Shown here in pieces: positions 32,877 to 42,039 of a stretch of 64,000 nt of DNA. The notes beneath the pieces were generated by a model. The model saw only the letters and a list, made by a program, of their open reading frames with translations, ran no database searches and had not been told where the DNA came from. The stretch is from NCBI RefSeq assembly GCF_001562255.1, contig NZ_CP014301.1, positions 806,001-870,000 on the forward strand, read 5' to 3'. The translations under genes and the position numbers were made by a program. The number at the start of each line of letters is the position of its first letter. The first letter of the stretch is position 1. This stretch comes from Bosea sp. PAMC 26642. Its GTDB lineage: Bacteria > Pseudomonadota > Alphaproteobacteria > Rhizobiales > Beijerinckiaceae.

Positions 32877-34712
32877 TTAAGCCTTCATCCGCACATAGCT
32901 CCCCGGCGCATCCTCGATCGCCTTCAGCTTGCCGCTGCCGGGCTCGCGCGCCGGCACGCGCTTTTGCGCCTGGGCTTCGATCCAGGCGAACCAGTGCGGC
33001 CACCACGAGCCCGGATGCTCCTGCGCCTGGCCGATCCAGTCATCGAAGGCGCCCGTCACCGGCCCGCCGGTCCAGTACTGGTACTTCACCTTGCTCGGCG
33101 GGTTGACCACGCCCGCGATGTGGCCGGACCCCGCGACGACATAGTCGACAGGGCCGCCGAAGCGTTGCGAGCCGAGGAACACCGACGGGGCAGGGGCGAT
33201 ATGGTCCTCGCGCGCGGCCAGATTATAGACCGGGATCGTCACCTTCTTCAGGTCCAGCCGCTTGCCGCCGATCTTCATCTCGCCCTTGGACAGCGTGTTG
33301 TCGAGATAGCAGTTGCGCAGATAGAAGGAGTGGTTCGCCGCGGGCATCCGCGTCGAATCCGAGTTCCAGTACAAAAGGTCGAAGGCGGTCGGGGCCTTGC
33401 CCTTGAGATAGTTGTTGATCGCATAGGACCAGATCAGGTCGTTGGGCCGCAGCATGTTGAAGGCGCCCGCCATTCGCGAGCCGTCGAGATAGCCGGTCTT
33501 GGACATCTGTTCCTCGACCGAGCGGATCTGCTCCTCGTCGACGAAGACAGAAAGTTCGCCCGCCCCGGAGAAATCGACCTGCGTGGTGAAGAAGGTGGCG
33601 CTCTCGATGCGCTTGTCCTTCACCGCCGCCATATAGGCCAGCGTCACCGCCAGAAGCGTGCCGCCGACGCAGTAGCCGATCGCGGTGACCTTCTTTTCAC
33701 CGGTCGCCTGCTCGATCGCGTCGAGCGCGGCGAAGATGCCCTCGCGCATGTAGCTCTCGAAATCCTTGGCGGCGTGGCGCTCGTCCGGGTTGACCCAGGA
33801 AATGCAGAACACCGTCAGGCCCTGGGCGACGCACCAGCGGATGAAGCTCTTCTCGGCATTGAGGTCGAGGATGTAGAACTTGTTGATCCAGGGCGGTACG
33901 ATCAGGAGAGGGCGCTTCAGCACGTCGGGCGTCGACGGAGCGTACTGGATCAGCTCGATGATCTCGTTGCGGAAGATCACCTTGCCCGGCGTCATCGCGA
34001 TGTTGACGCCGACCTCGAAGGCGCGCGCATCCGACTGGCGGATCTTCAGCTCGCCCTTGCCGGCCTCGATGTCCTCGGCCAGCATCTTCATGCCGCGCAC
34101 CAGGTTCTCGCCGTTCTGCGCCAGCGTCTCGCGCAGCAGTTCGGGATTCGTCGCGACGAAATTCGAGGGCGAGAGCGCGCCTGTAATCTGCTTGACGTAG
34201 AAGCGCGCCTTCTCGCGCGTATGCGGGTCGAGATCCTCGGCCCGGTCGACCATGTCCTCGGCCCAGCGCGAGCCGATCAGATAGGCCTGCTTGACGAAGT
34301 CGAAGACGGGGTGCTCCGACCAGTCGGGATCTTTGAAGCGGCCGTCGCGCGTATCGGGCTGGGCCACGGGCTCGGCCGCCTCGCCGCCGGCGCGCTTCAG
34401 CGTCGCGCTCCACAGGCTCAGGAAATCGGTCGTCAGCGAGGCCTGCGCCTCGATGATCTTGCGCGGATCACTGACCCAGCGCTCGGCGACCCGGCCGAGC
34501 GTCTTGACCATCTCGCTCGCCTCCTCGGCCTGGCCGCTCTTGGCCTCGCCGCGCTCGATCGGCTTGAGATAGGCCGCGGTGACCTTGCCGTATTCCTCGA
34601 CGAGGCGTCCCATGTTCTGCGCGAACTGATCGAGATTGGGAGCGATCGGGCCCTCCGCCGCATTGGTGGGGCCGGCCGGGTCCTTTTGCGTGTCGTCCGC
34701 TTTCCGGCTCAT
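32877..34712 (-). CDS. phaC: class I poly(3-hydroxyalkanoate) synthase
   Basis: PhaC polymerises hydroxyacyl-CoA on granule surfaces. The 611 residues contain the N-terminal PhaC_N domain and an alpha/beta-hydrolase with the lipase-like box GYCVGGT (nucleophile Cys), the Asp of [16 protein letters not shown] and the His of [30 protein letters not shown] and [18 protein letters not shown] are further family signatures, and the size is that of class I. ATG 34712 ([10 protein letters not shown]) is preferred. The gene is divergent from the small lipoprotein; no phaAB genes are in the window. Confidence 0.97.
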   Translation of the reverse strand: MSRKADDTQKDPAGPTNAAEGPIAPNLDQFAQNMGRLVEEYGKVTAAYLKPIERGEAKSGQAEEASEMVKTLGRVAERWVSDPRKIIEAQASLTTDFLSLWSATLKRAGGEAAEPVAQPDTRDGRFKDPDWSEHPVFDFVKQAYLIGSRWAEDMVDRAEDLDPHTREKARFYVKQITGALSPSNFVATNPELLRETLAQNGENLVRGMKMLAEDIEAGKGELKIRQSDARAFEVGVNIAMTPGKVIFRNEIIELIQYAPSTPDVLKRPLLIVPPWINKFYILDLNAEKSFIRWCVAQGLTVFCISWVNPDERHAAKDFESYMREGIFAALDAIEQATGEKKVTAIGYCVGGTLLAVTLAYMAAVKDKRIESATFFTTQVDFSGAGELSVFVDEEQIRSVEEQMSKTGYLDGSRMAGAFNMLRPNDLIWSYAINNYLKGKAPTAFDLLYWNSDSTRMPAANHSFYLRNCYLDNTLSKGEMKIGGKRLDLKKVTIPVYNLAAREDHIAPAPSVFLGSQRFGGPVDYVVAGSGHIAGVVNPPSKVKYQYWTGGPVTGAFDDWIGQAQEHPGSWWPHWFAWIEAQAQKRVPAREPGSGKLKAIEDAPGSYVRMKA

Positions 34713-34820
34713 GGCGCGTCTCCCGTGGCATTTTATGCGGGGTCGCCGGAGGCTCCCCATTTTGGTCCCATTAACGACGTAGCCGATATGATTGACAAAG
34801 AAAATTCTGGACCGCACCAG

Positions 34821-35288
34821 ATGGTCATGCCGCTCGATCCGTTACGCCCCAAGTCGCCCCTAGTTCCCGCCCTCGCGATCCTGCTCGCGCTGGGGCTCGC
34901 CGGCTGCGCCTCCGACGGTCCGGTCAAGGGCCTGGCCGAGGCGACAGGGCTGGCGACGACCCCGCAGGAGAGCAAGACCTTCGTGCAGGAGACGCGGCCG
35001 GCCGATTCGCAATACATCCCGGTCGGGCGCCGCTTCGGCAATCTGCCTTTATGTCGCGAAAGCAATGCACCGCCGACCGGTGCGCCGACCTCCGCACGCG
35101 GCCATATCGGCACCTTCCCGATTTCCCAGGCCGCCCCGGACACCTGCAAGCCCAAGGCGCAGTTCAAGGCGATCGAGGCCGGGCTCGAGGCCAAGCGCAT
35201 CTCCAACGAGGCGGCCGGCTCCCAGGCACAGTCGCTCGGCAAGGCGTTGCCGCCGCCCAAACCCTCGGTCGTCGTCCCGACCAACTGA
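34821..35288 (+). CDS. small lipoprotein of unknown function
   Basis: This is a 155-residue predicted lipoprotein. The signal helix [17 protein letters not shown] ends in an ideal lipobox (LAGC). The mature part is Ala/Pro-rich with [19 protein letters not shown] and a C-terminal [13 protein letters not shown]; two Cys occur in the middle ([15 protein letters not shown]). I recognise no domain. Two in-frame ATGs (34788 and 34821/34827) exist; 34821 gives a normal signal peptide. It precedes the aminotransferase and is divergent from phaC. Confidence 0.8.
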   Translation: MVMPLDPLRPKSPLVPALAILLALGLAGCASDGPVKGLAEATGLATTPQESKTFVQETRPADSQYIPVGRRFGNLPLCRESNAPPTGAPTSARGHIGTFPISQAAPDTCKPKAQFKAIEAGLEAKRISNEAAGSQAQSLGKALPPPKPSVVVPTN

Positions 35289-35428
35289 CAACTGTCGTCG
35301 GTAGACGTCACTTGGTCGAATCTTGCGTTTTCGACACTGTCGCGACCGAAGATGCGGTGCTAAGGACCGCCGACGCAACGATCTGACGCCGGCCCGCTCG
35401 GCCTCGTCCGACGAAGGAACCGTTCGAG

Positions 35429-36649
35429 ATGGCCGATTTCCACCGCATCAGGCGACTGCCGCCCTACGTCTTCGAGCAGGTCAATAAGATCAAGGCCGCC
35501 GAGCGCGCCAAGGGCGTCGATATCGTCGATCTCGGCATGGGCAATCCCGATCTGCCTGCCCCCCGGCACGTCATTGAAAAACTCGTCGAGACAGCCGGCA
35601 AGCCGCGCACCGACCGCTACTCGGCCTCCAAGGGCATCGGCGGCCTGCGCCGCGCCCAGGCGCATTATTACGAGCGCCGCTTCGGCGTGAAGCTCGATCC
35701 CGATACGCAGGTCGTCGCCACGCTCGGCTCCAAGGAAGGCTTCGCCAACATGGCGCAGGCCATCACCGGCCCGGGCGACGTCGTGCTGGTGCCCAATCCA
35801 AGCTATCCGATCCACGCCTTCGGCTTCCTGATGGCCGGTGGCGTGATTCGGTCCGTGCCGGCCGAGCCGACGCCGGCCTTCTTCCCGGCGCTGGAGCGTG
35901 CCATGATGCATTCGGTGCCCAAGCCGATCGCGCTCGTCACCTGCTACCCGGCCAATCCGACCGCCTTCACCGCCTCGCTCGATTTCTATCGCGACCTCGT
36001 CGCCTTCGCCAAGAAGCACGAGCTGATCCTGCTGTCGGACCTCGCCTATGCCGAGGTTTATTTCGACGACAACGACCCGCCGCCCTCGATGCTGCAGGTT
36101 CCCGGCGCGATCGACGTCACCGTCGAGTTCACCTCGATGTCCAAGACCTTCTCGATGGCGGGCTGGCGCATGGGCTTCGCCGTCGGCAACGAGCGCCTGC
36201 TGGCGGCGCTGGCGCGGGTGAAGTCCTATCTCGACTACGGCGCCTATACGCCGATTCAGGTCGCGGCCGCCGCCGCCCTCAACGGCCCCGACGACTGCAT
36301 CCGCGAGATGCGCGACATCTACCGCAAGCGCCGCGACGCGCTGGTCGAGAGCTTCGGCAAGGCCGGCTGGGACATCCCCGTGCCGCAGGCCTCGATGTTC
36401 GCCTGGGTGCCGATCCCGGAAAAATTCCGCCATCTTGGCTCGCTGGAATTCTCCAAGCTGCTGATCGAGAAGGCCGAGGTCGCGGTCGCGCCGGGCATCG
36501 GCTTTGGGGAGCATGGCGACGATTTCGTCCGCATCGCCATCGTCGAGAACGAGCAGCGCATCCGCCAGGCCGCCCGTAATGTCGGCCGCTTCCTCAAGAG
36601 CGCCGACCAGACCCTCCACAACATCATCCAGATGCCGAAGGCGGGGTGA
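35429..36649 (+). CDS. class I/II aminotransferase (AlaC / LL-DAP-like)
   Basis: This is a PLP aminotransferase of 406 residues. Blocks are VDLGMGNPDLPAPRHV, YSASKGIGGLRRAQAHYYE, NPSYPIHAFG, LSDLAYAEVYF, and the PLP lysine in SMSKTFSMAGWRMGF. The early Gly-Asn-Pro motif and length match the family that includes glutamate-pyruvate transaminase AlaC and LL-diaminopimelate aminotransferase homologues. The aminotransferase-hom-glpX-recJ arrangement is common in Hyphomicrobiales; here it is split by a repeat and two extra genes (36897-38285), which look inserted. Confidence 0.9.
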   Translation: MADFHRIRRLPPYVFEQVNKIKAAERAKGVDIVDLGMGNPDLPAPRHVIEKLVETAGKPRTDRYSASKGIGGLRRAQAHYYERRFGVKLDPDTQVVATLGSKEGFANMAQAITGPGDVVLVPNPSYPIHAFGFLMAGGVIRSVPAEPTPAFFPALERAMMHSVPKPIALVTCYPANPTAFTASLDFYRDLVAFAKKHELILLSDLAYAEVYFDDNDPPPSMLQVPGAIDVTVEFTSMSKTFSMAGWRMGFAVGNERLLAALARVKSYLDYGAYTPIQVAAAAALNGPDDCIREMRDIYRKRRDALVESFGKAGWDIPVPQASMFAWVPIPEKFRHLGSLEFSKLLIEKAEVAVAPGIGFGEHGDDFVRIAIVENEQRIRQAARNVGRFLKSADQTLHNIIQMPKAG

Positions 36650-36683
36650 GGGGGCGCAACATGCTGCCTCATCCATCCGCACC

Positions 36684-36791
36684 GTCATTCCGGACAAGCG
36701 GCGCAGCCGCGCCGATCCGGAATCCATCGTAGGGAACAGACAGCGCCCTATGATGGATTCCGGGTCTGCGCTTCGCTGCGCCCGGAATGAC
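36684..36791. repeat. palindromic intergenic repeat, family A copy 5
   Basis: GTCATTCCGGACAAGCGGCG at the left faces CTTCGCTGCGCCCGGAATGAC at the right, with ATCCGGAATCCATCGTAGGG facing CCTATGATGGATTCCGGGT. It is nearly the same as the copies at 10397 and 26367. It lies just after the aminotransferase gene. Confidence 0.9.
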
Positions 36792-36896
36792 GGCGGTTGT
36801 GTTGAAGCCGCAGGTTGGCACTGGACCGCGCCTGTAAAACATGGGAACCCCTTAGGCGGTGGACACATGTGTCCGCATCGAGGCTCAAGGCACGAG

Positions 36897-37328
36897 ATGT
36901 TCAGCAAGGGCCGTTTGATCGGCATCGGCCTCGGCCTGTTCGCCCTGGTCTGTCTCGTCTTCACCTACGACTATGCGCGCGGTCGCACGCCGCGGACCCG
37001 TTCGCCCCTCGTCAGCGAGGTGCTGACCGCCACGACGGCCCGTGACTGCGGACGAGACGCAACCGAGATCGCCTCGCGCTATCTGCCGCTCGGCATGGAG
37101 CAGGCCGAGGCCGAGCGTGTCCTCGGCACGATCGCCATCGTGCCGCCCAAGCCCTGGTTCTGGCGCCCGGCCATGGAGAACGCCACGACCTGGACCGGCG
37201 ACACGCTCGAGGCGCTGCGCACGATCAAGGCCACCGCCTTCGGCAGCAATCTGCTGCGTCTGCATCTGACCTTCGGCGACGGGAAGCTGAGGCGGCTGGC
37301 AGCGGAGGTCGTCTGCCGCTTCGATTGA
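36897..37328 (+). CDS. hypothetical protein with N-terminal membrane anchor
   Basis: This is a 143-residue protein. LIGIGLGLFALVCLVFTYDYA is a single N-terminal helix (anchor or signal) and the rest is soluble, with Cys in ATTARDCGRDATEI and at the C-terminus VVCRFD; an ordered block reads PLGMEQAEAERVLGTI. No family recognised. Its last roughly 87 bases are partly repeated as a decayed copy at 38314-38394 on the far side of the methyltransferase gene, which suggests a local duplication or insertion. Confidence 0.62.
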   Translation: MFSKGRLIGIGLGLFALVCLVFTYDYARGRTPRTRSPLVSEVLTATTARDCGRDATEIASRYLPLGMEQAEAERVLGTIAIVPPKPWFWRPAMENATTWTGDTLEALRTIKATAFGSNLLRLHLTFGDGKLRRLAAEVVCRFD

Positions 37329-37469
37329 GGGCGGTGCGCTCCAGTCTGCCCAGATGACGATATCGCGCTGTCGCTGCCGGGTGTATGGTCTGGGGGCAGT
37401 ATATTGCGGCTCGCGCGGGCTGGACCCCATCGACACCCGGCCATCCTTCCTGCCTGACAGGAGTGTATC

Positions 37470-38285
37470 ATGGCATCGACTGACAAAGTCTTCGCCGGCC
37501 CGATTCCTGAAATCTACGATCGCATTCTCGTGCCGCTGCTGTTCGAGACCTATGCCACTGACCTTGCCGAACGTGTCGCAGATGCGAGGCCGCAGCGCAT
37601 TCTCGAGATTGCCGCGGGAACCGGAGCGGTTACGCGGGCCATCGCGGCGCGGTTGGATGCGACGGGGCGGATCGTGGCTTCCGACCTGAACCAGCCGATG
37701 CTTGACCGCGCCGCGGCCCGGCAGGGCGCCGATGCAAGGATCACCTGGCGGCAGGCCGACGCCATGGATCTTCCGTTCAATGATCAGGGCTTTGATGTCG
37801 TGGTTTGCCAGTTCGGCGCGATGTTCTTTCCAGACAAGCTTCAGGCCTATCAGGAGGTCTACCGCGTTCTCCGGCCCGGTGGACATTACCTCTTCAATGT
37901 CTGGGACCAGATCTCGGAGAATGACTTTCCGCGGGTCGTTACCGACGCGCTGGTGGGCGTTTTCCCCCACGATCCTCCCCGTTTCATGGAGCGAACCCCG
38001 CATGGCTACCACGACCTCGACATGATCCGTCGCGATCTCGCCACGGCGGGTTTCGATGCGATTTCGATCGAGACCCTCGGCCGCATGAGCAGGGCTGGTT
38101 CCGCACAGGAAGTCGCGGTGGCCTATTGTCAGGGAACGCCGCTTCGCACGGAAATCGAGGCGCGGGCTCCGCCGAACCTTGAGGCCGTGACGCAATCCGT
38201 CGCGGAGGCTTTGGCCCGCAGTTTCGGACATGGTGCGATTGAAGGCAAAATCCGTGCGCATGTGGTTTCGGCCAAGCGCCGGTAG
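37470..38285 (+). CDS. class I SAM-dependent methyltransferase
   Basis: This is a 271-residue methyltransferase. The SAM-binding motif I is RILEIAAGTGAVTRAIAARL, then ASDLNQPMLDRA (acidic end of strand 2) and DAMDLPFNDQGFDVVVCQFG, as in Methyltransf_11/25 families. GAGG before the ATG supports the start (CAGGAGTGTATC). The substrate is unknown. It stands between the hypothetical gene at 36897 and a decayed copy of that gene's tail, so it may have been inserted into a duplicated locus. Confidence 0.9.
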   Translation: MASTDKVFAGPIPEIYDRILVPLLFETYATDLAERVADARPQRILEIAAGTGAVTRAIAARLDATGRIVASDLNQPMLDRAAARQGADARITWRQADAMDLPFNDQGFDVVVCQFGAMFFPDKLQAYQEVYRVLRPGGHYLFNVWDQISENDFPRVVTDALVGVFPHDPPRFMERTPHGYHDLDMIRRDLATAGFDAISIETLGRMSRAGSAQEVAVAYCQGTPLRTEIEARAPPNLEAVTQSVAEALARSFGHGAIEGKIRAHVVSAKRR

Positions 38286-38313
38286 ATCAGGCTGCGGAAC
38301 TTTGTCAGGTTCT

Positions 38314-38394
38314 CGGCAACAACCTGCTGCGCCTGACCTTCACCGACGCCAAGCTGGGAGGCCGGTGGCCGAGGTCGTCTGCTGGTTCGATTGA
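38314..38394 (+). pseudogene. decayed copy of the 3' end of the 36897 gene
   Basis: GGCAACAACCTGCTGCGCCT and the following GAGGTCGTCTGCTGGTTCGA-TTGA match bases 37242-37328 at most positions, but with small deletions that break the frame (LGNNLLRL versus FGSNLLRL; stop after TTCGA). It shows no start or complete domain. Confidence 0.7.
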
Positions 38395-38452
38395 AGGCGG
38401 ACGGGACGCTGCGCCGTTGACTCGGCACCCCGCCTCATGCGACCCCGCGCCC

Positions 38453-39799
38453 ATGACCGTCGCGACCGCTCCGAACGCCCAGAAGCCCCTCCGTATCGGC
38501 CTTGCCGGCCTCGGCACGGTCGGCGCCTCCGTGTTGCGCATCCTGCGCCGGCAGGAGAATGCGCTGAGCGCGCGCTGCGGACGCGCCATCCGCGTCACTG
38601 CCGTCTCCGCACGCGACCGCAGCCGCGACCGCGGCGTCGATCTCGGCGGATTGACCTGGTTCGACGATCCCGTCGCATTGGCGGCCTCGCCCGAGATCGA
38701 TTGCCTGGTCGAGCTCGTCGGCGGCTCGGATGGCCCCGCGAAAGCCGCGGTCGAGGCCGCCCTGAATGCCGGCAAGCCGGTCGTCACCGCCAACAAGGCC
38801 CTGCTCGCCCATCATGGCATCGCGCTGGCGACCCTCGCCGAACGGGCAGGCGTCGCGCTCGCCTTCGAAGCCTCTTCCGCCGGCGGCATCCCGATCGTCA
38901 AGACGCTGAAGGAGGGGCTGTCGGGCAACAGCGTCACGCGCCTCTACGGCATCCTCAACGGCACCTGCAATTACATCCTCTCCCGCATGGAGCTCGAAGG
39001 GCTGACCTTCGAGGCCTGCCTGAAGGACGCCCAGCGTCTCGGCTATGCCGAGGCCGACCCGACCTTCGATGTCGAGGGCTACGACACCGCCCACAAGCTC
39101 GCCATCCTGACCAGCCTCGCCTTCGGTACGAAGATCGACGCCGAAGCGATTCATGTGGAAGGCATTTCCTCGATCGCGCCGCTTGATCTCAAGATGGCCG
39201 ACGAACTCGGCTACCGGATCAAGCTGCTCGGCGTCGCCGAGCGCACGAAGACCGGCATCGAGCAGCGCGTCCACCCGACCATGGTGCCGAAATCCTCGGC
39301 CATCGCCCAGGTCATGGGCGTCACCAACGCCGTCACCGTGGATGCCGACGCCGTCCGCGAGATCACGCTCGTCGGACCCGGCGCCGGCGGCGACCCGACG
39401 GCGTCCGCCGTTGTCGCCGACATCGCCGATATCGCTCGCGGTACGGCCGGGCTGCCCTTCGGCCTTCCGGTGGCGCGTTTGGAGGATGCTGTCCGCGCCC
39501 CGATGCAGCGCCATGAGGGCGGTTACTATATCCGCCTCGCGGTCGCCGACCGTCCCGGAGCAGCCGCCGCGATCGCGACCCGCATGGCCCAAGCCGACAT
39601 CTCGCTGGAGAGCATCGTCCAGCGCCGCTCGGAAGCCGCCGCCCTGCGCGATCCCGCCGGCCGTTCCGGCGCCCCGGTCCCGGTCGTGCTTATCACCTAT
39701 GCCACCTCCGAGACCGCGATCCGCGCGGCCCTGGAGAAGGTCACCGCCGACGGCCATATCGCCGAACCGCCGCAAGTCATCAGGATAGAGCGGGAGTAG
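38453..39799 (+). CDS. hom: homoserine dehydrogenase
   Basis: This enzyme reduces aspartate semialdehyde to homoserine in the Met/Thr branch. The 448 residues start with a Rossmann motif LRIGLAGLGTVGASVLRIL and include VTANKALLAHHG, SSAGGIPIVKTLKEG, and GILNGTCNYILSRM, the catalytic/substrate block with Lys and Asp residues. A C-terminal ACT domain (YYIRLAVADRPGAAAAIATR) predicts feedback by threonine. ATG 38453 is chosen. It is followed by glpX with 63 bases between, containing two alternative hairpins. Confidence 0.96.
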   Translation: MTVATAPNAQKPLRIGLAGLGTVGASVLRILRRQENALSARCGRAIRVTAVSARDRSRDRGVDLGGLTWFDDPVALAASPEIDCLVELVGGSDGPAKAAVEAALNAGKPVVTANKALLAHHGIALATLAERAGVALAFEASSAGGIPIVKTLKEGLSGNSVTRLYGILNGTCNYILSRMELEGLTFEACLKDAQRLGYAEADPTFDVEGYDTAHKLAILTSLAFGTKIDAEAIHVEGISSIAPLDLKMADELGYRIKLLGVAERTKTGIEQRVHPTMVPKSSAIAQVMGVTNAVTVDADAVREITLVGPGAGGDPTASAVVADIADIARGTAGLPFGLPVARLEDAVRAPMQRHEGGYYIRLAVADRPGAAAAIATRMAQADISLESIVQRRSEAAALRDPAGRSGAPVPVVLITYATSETAIRAALEKVTADGHIAEPPQVIRIERE

Positions 39800-39862
39800 G
39801 CAGTCGGCGGGAGCAAGCCCGACTGCGCACTGCCCATTGCCGACTGCCCAAAGGAGCCACCC

Positions 39863-40861
39863 ATGTCAGAAGATCTCCGTATCTCCTCCTCCCAGATCAT
39901 CGAGCGCTATCTCTCGATGGAACTGGTCCGCGTCACTGAGCGCGCCGCCGTCTCGGCTGCGCGCCTGCGCGGCCACGGCAACGAGAAGGCGGCGGACCAG
40001 GCGGCGGTCGATGCGATGCGGCGCGAACTCAACCGCCTGCCGATCGACGGCGAGATCGTCATCGGCGAGGGCGAGCGTGACGAGGCGCCGATGCTCTTCA
40101 TCGGCGAGAAGGTCGGCACGAGGCAGGGGCCCAAGGTCCACATCGCCGTCGATCCTCTGGAAGGCACGACGCTTTGCGCCAAGGACATGCCCGATTCCAT
40201 CGCCGTGATGGCGATGGCCGAGGCCGGCAAGCTACTCAATGCGCCCGACGTCTACATGAACAAGATCGCGATCGGCCCCGGCTATGCCCGTGGCGTCGTC
40301 GACCTAGACGCCTCGGCGACCGACAACATCCATGCGCTCGCCAAGGCCAAGGGCGTCAAGCCGAGCGAGATCTCGACGCTGATCATGGACCGCCCGCGCC
40401 ATGCCAAGCTGATCGAGGAGGTCCGCAAGACCGGCTGCTCGATCCGCCTGATCACCGACGGCGATGTCGCCGGCGTGATCTACTGCACCGAGCCGCACAA
40501 GACCGGCATCGACCTCTATCTCGGCATCGGCGGCGCGCCCGAGGGCGTGCTGGCGGCGGCCGCGCTGCGCTGCGTCGGCGGCCAGATGCAGGGCCGCCTC
40601 ATCCTCGACACCGAGGAGAAGCGTGCGCGCGCGCTGACCATGGGCATCACCGACCCCAACAAGAAATACAGCATGGAAGAAATGGCCTCGGGCGACACCA
40701 TCGTCTGCGCCACCGGCGTCACCGACGGCGGCATGCTCAAGGGCGTCAAGTTCGGCCGCGACGTCATCGAGACCGAGACGATCGTGTACCGCTCGATCAC
40801 CGGCACGGTCCGCCGCATCCACGGCGAGCACCGCGATTTCGGCAAGTTCAAGCTGGACTGA
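39863..40861 (+). CDS. glpX: class II fructose-1,6-bisphosphatase
   Basis: GlpX hydrolyses fructose-1,6-bisphosphate in gluconeogenesis. The 332 residues contain the family signatures GNEKAADQAAVDAM, GEIVIGEGERDEAPML, and IAVDPLEGTTLCAKDMPDSI (metal- and phosphate-binding), plus TDGDVAGVIYC and GIGGAPEGVLAAAAL. AAAGGAGCC precedes the ATG. The hom-glpX pairing is conserved in rhizobia. A terminator follows 40 bases downstream. Confidence 0.97.
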   Translation: MSEDLRISSSQIIERYLSMELVRVTERAAVSAARLRGHGNEKAADQAAVDAMRRELNRLPIDGEIVIGEGERDEAPMLFIGEKVGTRQGPKVHIAVDPLEGTTLCAKDMPDSIAVMAMAEAGKLLNAPDVYMNKIAIGPGYARGVVDLDASATDNIHALAKAKGVKPSEISTLIMDRPRHAKLIEEVRKTGCSIRLITDGDVAGVIYCTEPHKTGIDLYLGIGGAPEGVLAAAALRCVGGQMQGRLILDTEEKRARALTMGITDPNKKYSMEEMASGDTIVCATGVTDGGMLKGVKFGRDVIETETIVYRSITGTVRRIHGEHRDFGKFKLD

Positions 40862-40900
40862 GCGCCTGCCGCGGCTATGCCATGATCGAGCCGACAAGCG

Positions 40901-40928
40901 GCGCGCGACGATGATCGCGCGCTGTTTT
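40901..40928 (+). terminator. Rho-independent terminator after glpX
   Basis: GCGCGCGA (40901-40908) pairs with TCGCGCGC (40915-40922) around a CGATGA loop, followed by TGTTTTC. Confidence 0.8.
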
Positions 40929-40954
40929 CGTAGCGACCTGAGGGAGAGTGAGCG

Positions 40955-41977
40955 ATGGTTGACGCGAGCCGATATGACCGCATGAAATATAACCGCAGCG
41001 GCCGCAGCGGGCTCATGCTGCCCGCGCTCTCGCTCGGCCTCTGGCAGAATTTCGGCGAGACCACGCCGCGCGAGACGGGCCGCGCCATCTGCCGCACCGC
41101 CTTCGATCTCGGCATCACCCATTTCGACCTCGCCAACAATTACGGCCCGCCGCCGGGCTCGGCCGAGACCGCCTTCGGCGAGATTCTGCACGGCGACCTC
41201 GCGGGCCATCGCGACGAACTCGTGATCTCGACCAAAGCCGGCTACCGCATGTGGCCCGGACCCTATGGCGAGTGGGGCAGCCGCAAATACCTGCTCTCCA
41301 GCCTCGACCAGAGCTTGAAGCGGATGAAGCTCGACTATGTCGATATCTTCTATTCCCACCGCTTCGACCCCAATACGCCGCTGGAAGAAACGATGGGCGC
41401 GCTCGACGCGGCCGTGCGCCAGGGCAAGGCGCTCTATGTCGGCATCTCCTCCTACAATGCGAAGCGCACCCGCGAGGCCGCCGCGATCCTGAAAGGCCTC
41501 GGCACGCCCTGCATCATTCACCAGCCGAGCTATTCGATGCTCAACCGCTGGATCGAGGAAGACGGGCTTCTCGAAACGCTGCAGCAGGAGGGCATCGGCT
41601 CGATCGTCTTCTCGCCGCTGGCGCAGGGTATGCTCACCTCGAAATATCTCGGCGGCGTCCCCGAAGGTAGCCGAGCCGCCAAGAAGGCGCCGTCCTTCCG
41701 CGACGGCTTCCTGAGCGAAGACAATCTGCGCCACATTGCCGGGCTGAACGAGATCGCCGCCGCGCGCGGCCAGACCCTCGCCCAGATGGCCATCGCCTGG
41801 GTCCTGCGGGGCGGTCGCGTCACCTCGGCGCTGATCGGCGCCAGCCGTCCGGAGCAGGTGGTCGAATGCGTCGCCGCGCTGGAAAAGCCAGATTTCTCTG
41901 TCGAGGAACTGGAGAGCATCGACCGGCATGCCGTTGACGGCGGGCTCAACATCTGGGCGGCCTCGGCCGAGCGCTGA
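40955..41977 (+). CDS. aldo/keto reductase, YghZ/Gpr-like
   Basis: This is a 340-residue TIM-barrel NADPH reductase. The catalytic tetrad is visible: Asp and Tyr in FDLANNYGPPPG, Lys in ISTKAGYRMWPGPYG, His in YSHRFDPNTP. The start MKYNRSGRSGLMLPALSLG and the GEWGSRKYLL block match E. coli YghZ, an L-glyceraldehyde-3-phosphate reductase. A physiological role in detoxifying aldehydes is inferred. It follows the glpX terminator and likely has its own promoter. Confidence 0.92.
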   Translation: MVDASRYDRMKYNRSGRSGLMLPALSLGLWQNFGETTPRETGRAICRTAFDLGITHFDLANNYGPPPGSAETAFGEILHGDLAGHRDELVISTKAGYRMWPGPYGEWGSRKYLLSSLDQSLKRMKLDYVDIFYSHRFDPNTPLEETMGALDAAVRQGKALYVGISSYNAKRTREAAAILKGLGTPCIIHQPSYSMLNRWIEEDGLLETLQQEGIGSIVFSPLAQGMLTSKYLGGVPEGSRAAKKAPSFRDGFLSEDNLRHIAGLNEIAAARGQTLAQMAIAWVLRGGRVTSALIGASRPEQVVECVAALEKPDFSVEELESIDRHAVDGGLNIWAASAER

Positions 41978-42039
41978 CATCGCGACGGTGTGGCCGTGTC
42001 GCTTGACGCGGGCCCCGGCCTGCGCGACCCCATCCGCCC

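Noticed and set aside
32646..35288. 880-codon plus-strand frame
   Set aside because: Most of it is antisense to phaC. Only its last 155 codons form a real lipoprotein gene, annotated separately.
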